Source of the DNA: Coffea arabica
Lineage: Eukaryota > Streptophyta > Magnoliopsida > Gentianales > Rubiaceae
Reading direction: 5' to 3'
Length of the DNA: 64,000 nt
Assembly (NCBI RefSeq): GCF_036785885.1
Contig: NC_092326.1
Coordinates: forward strand, 5,146,001 to 5,210,000
A program made the position numbers and the translations under genes. Below are positions 56,208 through 64,000 of the stretch, piece by piece. Every line of letters starts with the position of its first letter. Position 1 is the first letter of the stretch. The notes beneath the pieces were generated by a model that saw nothing but the letters and a program-made list of their open reading frames with translations, did not search any database and had not been told where the DNA came from.

Positions 56208-59200
56208 TGTGGCGACCCCACTTTCCCCTAAGGCGAACCAGAGAGTTGGCGGGCCATCTGCCTAGCTCTCGCCAGGATTCACGCAAGCAAGCTAGCAAAA
56301 ATCCTTCCGAAGTATAACCTAATCTATTACAACATCGTTTCCCTCCAAATAAGCCGGTTTCTAGAATCACATTAACTTCAGAGATAACAGTGCCTTAAGA
56401 TAGCCAACGTCGATTCTTAAAATACCTTCCCGAATACAACCCAAGAAACAAAACATCAATTCAAATACATCCTTACAAGCCAAGTAACAAATTCATACAA
56501 GCCACATACAAATCCAGGGTTTACACTTTTCCAACTTCAAGTGGCAACCTAAGGCAAAACTACAATGTTTAACTCGAACTACATGCTTAAAGTACAAGTA
56601 GATCTCAAGTCTTCCTCAGTTGTCAGAACCTGTAAAAGAAAACCACAACGTGGGATGAGCTACACAGTCCAGTGAGGTTCCAAGACGCTCTAACAGTTCA
56701 AATAGGTCAAGTAAGTTGTGCATATCATATGCATGATTCGAGGTTACACAATGGCATGTTACCATGAGGTGATAATCATTACACGGGTAATTGCTACCTT
56801 GAAAACACATGTAGAACTAGTACTTTTGGAATGAATGGCCATATAATTATATTTTCATAAATTTTCAGTCAAACAAATAGTGGCTCGTCCAACTAGAAGA
56901 ACATTACAAGAATTGCTTCATCTCAGAGGTTAATGCTCGTGAGGAGTCTTACCCGAGAATGCCAACTAGGAGAGCAATAATATTATTGATAGTAAAGCAA
57001 GCACGAAAGGATACGGTGTTCCAGTGGAACTTTGTCGGTCATCGGCACCTTATAACTCCCGGATCCCCACGGTTGACTGGCCATCACCTTATCCCTCCAG
57101 TGGTAGTACTCGAGTATACCGAAACGGTTGTCCAGGGTTCCAACCTACCCGATCGAGCCCAGTCCTGGCTCGAGTAGGTCAGTAACCGAGGCAGGGCCCA
57201 AGTTCAGCTTATAGCTTACAACATGCACAGGGAATCAAGTAATTCGACAAAAGTAAAATTCATCATTTGAATAGGTCGAGTGAGGTAAAGTACACACTCG
57301 CCTAACAATGATGGACAACTTCATATAACATGTGATTCATGATAATCAAGTAGTCAAGTGGACACTTAGCATGTAAGCAATACAAGTTGATTTCATAGGA
57401 GCATATAATTCACGGATATCGAATAATCATATAGATTAGAAATAATGTGAGCAAATAGTCAGGTAATCAGGTAGTCATGTGGGTTGGTAAACGGTTCACG
57501 GTTAACGGTTGACGGTTAACGGTTGAGTAATGACGGTTATTTGGCATGCATTTGCCATATTAATAGGCCATCATTGGCCATTATCCCATTTTTACCATGT
57601 GAGAGTCGAGGAGATTCACTCCAACGACGTTACTACATTTAGATTCACGAGAAAATGTTTCACGCAAGTCACCACTCGAACGGCTACTGTGATAAAGTAC
57701 ACATTGCGCACTTCGATGGATCGAAACTCATTTTCCAAATTGTCACATAACGAGTCACAAGAGCACTTTAACCAAATAAGCATAGAACAAGCAGGCTAAG
57801 CACGTATTGAGTTTACAAGATCATTTGATAGGGTTAATCATTTAACCAATTCATGTCGATATGCAATGCATATATATATTTCTTAAATAGGCACGAGTAT
57901 GGTAAATACTTAACGATCATGAAATGAGCATGTCCTAGACTTACTCAATTACGTATTCCTATATGGAACACTCACCTAGTCAAACAAGCGCAATAGGTCT
58001 CAAACAAGCGTTTTAGGAGTCCGCTCCGAGTTCCTCTTGGAGATCTCCTCGATTGCCTGAGCAAACAATAATTCAAGTACCACTCAATATCGCTAGAAAT
58101 TCTCTAGTTTTCGATGAAGATTGTTCGCTAGTGAAATCTAAGAAATTAACGCGGAGACGAGCCTAAGAATTTGTGTAACTCGAGGTTCACAAGTGGGGTT
58201 TTAAAATACAAGACAAATCTGATTTCCATCTCTGGATTCAAATGTAAAACAATCAAATGATATTGACAGAAATGAAGAGTTCGAAACCCCTTAGTTTCCT
58301 TTAAGTTAGAAAATTCCAGATTTAACAAGTAATCTTTGAAAAATCATATCTTACTCTCTACAAGCCCAAAATTGGAAAACTTGGTACTATTGGAAACCTC
58401 TTTGAAAGTACTAAAAGTCCCTAGAATACACTTTTCCATGATTCTAAATGGAAGATAGTCAAAAATGGGCTCAAAGTTACTGTTTTGGTTCATAAGGCAG
58501 ATTTAAGTTGGTTTTTGGCCAACTTTGGAATTTCGGCAAAATTCACTTGTTTGGAACTAGCTTTTGAAATTTTCAACTCTAATAGTGTTGTAATTCAAGA
58601 GTATAACAAAACAAATGGAACGAGAAACGGGGTTTTGAGCACCAAGATACGGTAGCTCAAAGTTACTAAAATTCCCTTGTGAAACATGGGTTTTTTTTTT
58701 CAAACTCGAGTCATGAACTTTGGTAATTTATTTGACCCATGAAACAGCCTCAGAATAACATCATAATTAGCAGTATAATACTACCATATAAGGGTTACTC
58801 CTCTACCAAATTTCATGAAAAAATAACTTCGGAAAGGTGGTCAATCAAACACCTAAATTTCGCAAATACTAAGACAAAACTGCCTTGAACCTTTTGTTTT
58901 TCCATTTCAGACATTTGGTCAAAGAAAGATTCCTCCAAACCTGGTTCATTTGTTTAGGCAAAACTTAAAGAATGTTCATGGTACATTTGGTAAGTGTTTA
59001 GCATCAAAATATTCAGTTAGCAAGACTTTGCCAAACCTTGCATCAAATCTGTCTAAAAAATCAGGGTTTTCAAGGGCAGAGCAGGTTTCATATTTTGATC
59101 ACAGATCACTCAAATTAACTCAGAATTTGGCATGGTTTAAGGCGTTGGAAAACACATTCATAGAGCTATAATTTCATAGAAGAAATCATTATGAAATTCG

Positions 59201-61991
59201 GCACACAACTAGCTCGAATTCGAGTCACAAGTTGCAGCCTCAGCATTTTGTTCTTGTAAAACAGAGAGACAGAACAGCCGACTTAAAATAGTTGGTTTGG
59301 CTCACATACATGGAACCAGAATGTGAATTTTATATCGTCGGAAAGGTTGGAATGTCTAGTTTGAAATGCCACTAACGGCACTCGATTTCGACATCGGAGT
59401 TTAAAATTATGGCCGAAACACGAAAGCTGGTCAGAGCATTTCGGAAATAGTTCCAGGTTTACTAGCTTTGTTAAATCGATTTATTTGACCAACCAAACCT
59501 CAATATTTTTCAATGAAACTTTGTACACCATATATTCAACATATCAACATGATATACAAGTCATGAAACTCTCAAAATTTTGCAAAAAGGGGTGCGATTA
59601 AAACAGGGCAAATCTGAACATTTTTGAACAATGCATCTTTTGGAGTCTAGACTAGCTAGGTATCATTAATCTACCTATTTAAACACTAAACTAGCATTGT
59701 ATCCATCATCAATCCAAGGGTGGGAGTTCATAGAGCCAACCATCAAAATTTTTCGACACGAAATAAAACAAATAACATGTAATTTTAGCAAATAATTCCA
59801 CCACAATAAATCTGTCATCGGCTAAACAGAATTTCCAGCAGCTAATTGGTCATAAAACCAACTTTTTACTCGGCTAATACATGATATTAAGTACTCAAAT
59901 CCGACAAGCAAATATTTGACTAGCTAATCAGATCATCCAAGTCATTGTGGGAATTCATAGAGCCCACTCACCAAGTTTCCATTAAAACTCAAAAGAGCCA
60001 CCATCGGCTAAGCTGGGAAAAAAAATTGCAGCAGCTATGTTTCAACATTTTTGGTCAATTTATCCAACGGATCAAGTACTTTACAACTGAATATCTTACA
60101 AGACTTAAGACACATATATTTCATGTATTTCTAAACATTGTTTGCTAATGAAAAATTCCAGAAACAACTGCAAATTCTGGTTTCACTCCCTTGGCAAGTC
60201 ACGTAAATTTTCCAGCATTTACTCAGTCATAAACAAAATTTTTCTTCGGTTTCAATCCACAATTCAACTTTTCCTCAGATTTTCTTCCATTAAGCTTCAC
60301 TTAATACTTAAAGCTAACAATCTATATGCAATTCATAACAAAATTTTCCCATTTGACAGCAATTACAAATGCAAACAAACATGAAGTCTCTCGGCTATTC
60401 CAGAAAATTTCCAGCAGTTAAGTTAGACGCAAATCTGGATTTTCTTCAGCTAAAACCTTGTATTAAGTACTCAAAACCAACATGCATGACTAATTAATGG
60501 AAATTACTAACAGCTCTGGTTTAAATCAAGTTCGGACAGCAACTACTATCATCCACAATTCCAGAAATTCCTACGACTATTCTCGGATGATCTTGCATGC
60601 AACAGATTTTCTTGTTCATCTTTATTTCTTGCTTAACCGAGCAAATGAGCTGCATTCAAAGTTTAATCATCTTGTCTTAAGTTAGGGAAACACATATATA
60701 CATTCAGATTGCATCAGGGAAACAGAATTAAAGCTGCATCTCCATTTCAGCTTTTCGGCAAAACCATTTACTTCCAAAACAGATTTTTCTAATGCTTTGA
60801 TTTCATCATCCGATTGCACAAACAATACATGCATGCCCCTAGATGGCTCAATCTACCTCTTGATCAACCTAAAATGGTCCAGAAATTACCTCACAGTGCA
60901 ACTCACTCACACGACAGAGCTGAATTTTTTTTTCTTCCTCTCGGCACGCGCGCAAGGCCTGAAGTGCTGGTTCTGGTTGCAATAGTTGCGGCTGGGACTG
61001 ATGAAGGTGGTGACGATCAGCAGCTCCCACGACTTCCACTTGCTCTCTCCTTTCTTCCCTCAAGCTCACGGACAGACCAGAGAAGATTCAGCTCGCGATT
61101 TTTCTTTCTTTCCTCTCGGCTGCAAGATGCAGCTCACTCTCTCTCTCTCGTCGATGATCACGAGGTGAAGCTCTCTCTCTCTCACTCTTGGTCAATGCTC
61201 ACGGTGTGAGGAAATGGAACTGGTTGTGCGAGGTTGAAGTGAAGAAATAGGTGCGGTTAAGGGGTTGGGTGTGCAAGAGGGTGGAGTGTGAAGATGTTTT
61301 GTGATATAGGAATGAAGGTGGAGTGGGATGGTATCGCGGTTTTGTGATATGAAACGGAAAGGAAATGGTTTGCGGTTTGTGTTATGAATTGGAGAGTATG
61401 GTATAAGGTGTCGTGGTTTAAGAGAAAGGATTGCGTGTGTACGAGTAGGTTGCGTATCGAATTGGATAAAATGTAATTGGTTGATAGTGCGGTGATTAGA
61501 ATTCTTGTCAGAGGGTTCGTTTGGTTTGCATGGAAATGTAAGGGCATTTTAGTCTTTTCACTTTGCTCCCTAACCTCAATTTAATTTCTCAAATCCAACT
61601 TAATTCTAAAAATTATCCCCAAGCGTGATTTGAACGCCTAAATATACACTAGTATACTTAAACCATTTTTATCGAATAATTATCGATTAAACTTGAATAT
61701 TGGGATTCCTAGTAATTCTTATATTATTTAGCGATTAAATTAATTATTAGAATTTCCAATTATTATTTCTCAAGGAATAGAGTTAGTCTAACTCGAAATT
61801 TATCGATTTAGTAATGTAAAGTCAAGTGAAATAATAATCAAATCCAAGGATGTCAATATGCACATAAAAATTATTTTTACGTACTTAATTGCGAACAATT
61901 AAAAGTAATACTAAAAAAAATTATCCAAGAATAAAAGAAATGCAAATGAAATATGCACTAGTTTATATATCCATTTTTCAGGGTTCTCACA
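56208..61991 (-). mobile_element. E6, 5.8-kb LTR-type unit in NRPC1 intron 3
   Basis: On the minus strand it starts TGTGAGAACCCTG (61991) and ends GGGGTCGCCACA (56208). GGAGT flanks it at 56203-56207 and 61992-61996. No gag or pol frame is seen. As in the 29716 unit, a pyrimidine tract ending CAG followed by TTCTGA lies some 430 bp before its end (about 56628-56650), and a pyrimidine-rich leader lies near 60930-61200. A solo LTR of a large element or a LARD is likely. The end assignments rest on the target duplication and TG...CA. Confidence 0.65.
57486..57535 (-). repeat. ACGGTT short tandem repeat in E6
   Basis: ACGGTTAACGGTTGACGGTT-type units of 6-7 bp repeated several times. Confidence 0.75.
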
Positions 61992-62181
61992 GGAGTCATC
62001 TGTAGAAGCAGCTCTGAATAGTTTAAGACTATCATCTTGGAATGTTAAGAGGTTAAAATGGCCTTCTCTCATTTTTCTGTTGGGATTGTAGCTAGTGATA
62101 TGGTATTTGGTAAGTTCTTCTAATGAAAATTTCATCTGAATTTTTGAGATAAAGTTTCTTTCGGAAGTTTCCTTCCATTAC
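61992..62181 (+). other. NRPC1 intron 3 sequence between E6 and E5
   Basis: This follows the right target duplication of E6 and reads as intron. A short open stretch (SSVEAALNSLRLSSW) does not resemble an RNA polymerase subunit, so I do not call an exon. Confidence 0.4.
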
Positions 62182-63590
62182 TAGGAGTCAAAACCCAAGA
62201 ATTTTTCCGAGGTGACTCCAAAAATACATTTTTTGGAGTTTAGCTTCATCCGAGTCTCTCGTAGGATCTCGAGAACTTCCTTCAGGTCGGATATGAAGGT
62301 GGAGGTTTTCTGGCTCTTGAGGAGGATGTCGTCCACGTAGGCTTCCACATTCCTTCCTATTTGGAATTTGAAGGCTCGGTTTACCAAACGCTGGTACGTG
62401 GTCCCGGCGTTCTTCAACCCAAAGACATGGTAGTGTAGCAGTATACACCTCGATCTGTGTAGAAGACTGTCTTCTCCTTGTCTTCCTCGCTCATCCCAAT
62501 CTGATGGTACCCCTTAAAGGCGTCAAAAAAACAAAGGATCTCGTAACCCATAACCGAGTCCACCAGGGTTTCGACTCGGAGTAATGGGTAACAGTACTTG
62601 GGACAGGCCTTGTTCAGGTCGGTGAAATCCACGCACATTCTTCAGGTCCCGATGTCCTTCTTGACCATAACCGGGTTAGATAACCACGTCGGGTATTGAA
62701 CTTCTTGGATTATCTTGGCGGGAAGGAGTTTGTCCACTTCTTCACCAGCGGCTCGGCTACGTTTCGGGCCGAGGTGCCTTCTCTTCTGCTGAATCGGGCG
62801 TGCCTGATGGTCTACATTCAGCTTATGTATCATGAGGTGATGGGGCACACTTTGGATCTCGTCGGCAGCCCAGGCAAAGACATCCCGGTACTACTTGAGG
62901 AGACCCACTATGTCTTTCTTGATTGAATCCGGTAAATGGACGCCGATGCGGACCGTCTGATCCGACTTTGAAGGGTCCATGGGAATATCCTCTATCTCAT
63001 CTCCAGTCTCTAGCCTCTGGGGCTTCCTGATTTGCTGAGGATCGATACAATCGATTGAAAGGATATTTGTCCTCTTTTCGGACCTGGGCTCGACGTAGAA
63101 GCGGCTTGCAAAGTAGCGAGGTAACACTCTCGCGCTGCACATACATCGCTGCTAACCTCGACGACTCCTGCGGGGTTGGGAACTTAAAACTCAGGTGGTA
63201 CGTGGAATATACCACACGAAGAGCATTAACCGTGGGTCGGCCCATGAGCAAGTTGTAGGGAGAGTCGATTTTGACCATAACAAAATTGACAGGAATGGTT
63301 CGACAGCGAGGGTGGCGACCCACGGTCACTGTTAGGGTCACCACCCCTTCCGAATGCACGACGTGTCCCCCGAACCCTACTAGGGGCATCCTAACGGCGG
63401 ACAACTGTTCTCTTGTCAGGTTCAAACTTTCAAAAGGTCGGAGATACATGACGTCCACCGAACTTCTCGGGTCAACGTAGACCTTCTTAACGATGTAATT
63501 GTTGATGAGGATCTCGATCACCAAAGCTTCATGGCTGCTCGAGGCGGCGGGAATGGGGTCGCTAGGGCCATAAGATATCACTTTGGACAA
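62182..63590 (-). pseudogene. E5 protease and reverse transcriptase, broken
   Basis: The protease region reads VYVDPRSSVDVMYLRPF, the same Arg variant as E4, and ends near YNLLMGRPTVNAL. The polyprotein continues through DVFAWAADE to the reverse transcriptase: DFTDLNKACPK (about 62605-62637), DAFKGYHQI and the catalytic AYVDDILLKS (about 62313-62342). Defects are TAG for a Lys/Gln-type codon near 62893, TGA for Trp at 62639-62641, and a one-base loss at about 62420 inside the M-x-L-G-L-K-N-A-G motif. It would copy the RNA of the element into DNA. Dead in this copy. Confidence 0.85.
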
Positions 63591-64000
63591 GCGTGAGCTC
63601 GGCTCAGCCTGCTCAGTGTTGGCCTGCCTATAGGTTCTCTTCCGGGAGTTCTGGCTGTCCCCTCCCGTCGGACCTCCGGCAATGGTGTTGATGACCCCAA
63701 CTATGTTCGGTCCATATCCTAACCCGTGGCCTAAGGACCCGTCTGGGAGAGGTCTTTTCGTCGCCCTAGGGTCCTCAGGGGGTCAACAACTGCTACTCGA
63801 CCCTCGTCTGTTTTATCGGCGCCGATCACCTTGGTCATCACGTCGACAGTCGGCGCATTGGTAACCACGATCTTGGCGGATAAACTGTTTCAAGTGTCCT
63901 TACTTAATGAGGCGCTCAATCTCCCTCTTGAGGTCATTGCAGTCTTCCGTCTCGTGCCCGATGTCCCGATGGTACAAGCAGTAGAGGTTGGAGTTTCTCT
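63591..64000 (-). pseudogene. E5 gag C-terminal part
   Basis: Collinear with E4 48490-48910 on the minus strand: the GGPTGG-type Gly-rich linker, the Arg/Asp-rich stretch and the start of the Cys/His box at the window edge. Several stops and frame changes. Confidence 0.7.

Larger units (their letters stand above)
62182..64000 (-). mobile_element. E5, Tat-lineage gypsy retrotransposon, truncated, runs off the window
   Basis: Same family as E4. On the minus strand the window shows the end of gag, protease and the first part of reverse transcriptase, and stops at 62182 just after the FLGF motif. The rest of RT, RNase H and integrase are missing on that side. The upstream end with gag and LTR lies beyond 64000. 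It lies in NRPC1 intron 3 if that gene is intact. Confidence 0.85.

Noticed and set aside
61980..62050. Possible NRPC1 exon (AG, 69-nt open stretch, GT)
   Set aside because: The proposed acceptor lies in the E6 terminus and the peptide does not resemble an RNA polymerase subunit.

Overview
This is eukaryotic nuclear DNA, almost certainly from a flowering plant and probably a woody eudicot. It is AT-rich and contains GT-AG introns. It carries tRNA-iMet and tRNA-Asp type primer sites, Tat-lineage gypsy elements, L1-like plant LINEs with an RNase H domain, and hAT and Mutator MITEs. The species cannot be named from the sequence. About nine tenths of what I can assign is transposable-element sequence, much of it nested. 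There are no prokaryotic, organellar or CRISPR features.

Region 1 (1-10936). Two TRIM-like elements on the minus strand share a central LTR, giving LTR-internal-LTR-internal-LTR. The middle LTR is split at 1243-8244 by a 7-kb gag-only LTR retrotransposon (E1) with a perfect GTAGA target duplication. Two further TRIMs follow at 9105-9822 and 9847-10931. The last LTR is interrupted by a hAT-type MITE with an 8-bp target duplication.

Region 2 (10937-29703). This part holds unassigned sequence, a second hAT MITE (12253-12849), a deleted hAT element that keeps the dimerisation-domain coding (14589-15223), and one copy of a duplicated locus ('P', 15795-17430). It also holds a Mutator MITE (18517-18989), LINE-B nested inside LINE-D (19197-23280), and a Mutator-like element (24137-27328) that contains LINE-C with a 5' inversion. 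A Helitron-like 3' end lies at 29677-29703. Several LINE tails carry the same 3' hairpin.

Region 3 (29716-39211). A 3.2-kb LTR-type unit (TSD AAAAG) is inserted in the second copy of locus P. It is followed by a plus-strand gag-only gypsy element (E3).

Region 4 (39212-51388). E2, a minus-strand relative of E1, abuts E3. Next is the 5' part of a Tat-lineage gypsy element (E4) sitting between two 544-bp direct repeats.

Region 5 (51515-64000). Here are the two host genes. One is an intronless Lys/Glu-rich nuclear-type protein gene on the minus strand. The other, divergent from it, is the 5' end of the gene for the largest subunit of RNA polymerase III (NRPC1; exons 1-3 visible). Intron 3 of NRPC1 is expanded by a 5.8-kb LTR-type unit (TSD GGAGT) and then by a second Tat gypsy copy (E5) running off the window end. 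If the gene is intact, exon 4 lies beyond 64000.

No new defence or metabolic system is present. The most interesting signals are the gag-only family with exchangeable palindromic cassettes, a LINE 3' hairpin with a compensatory base change, a twin-priming inversion, and intron-like architecture inside LTR-type units.
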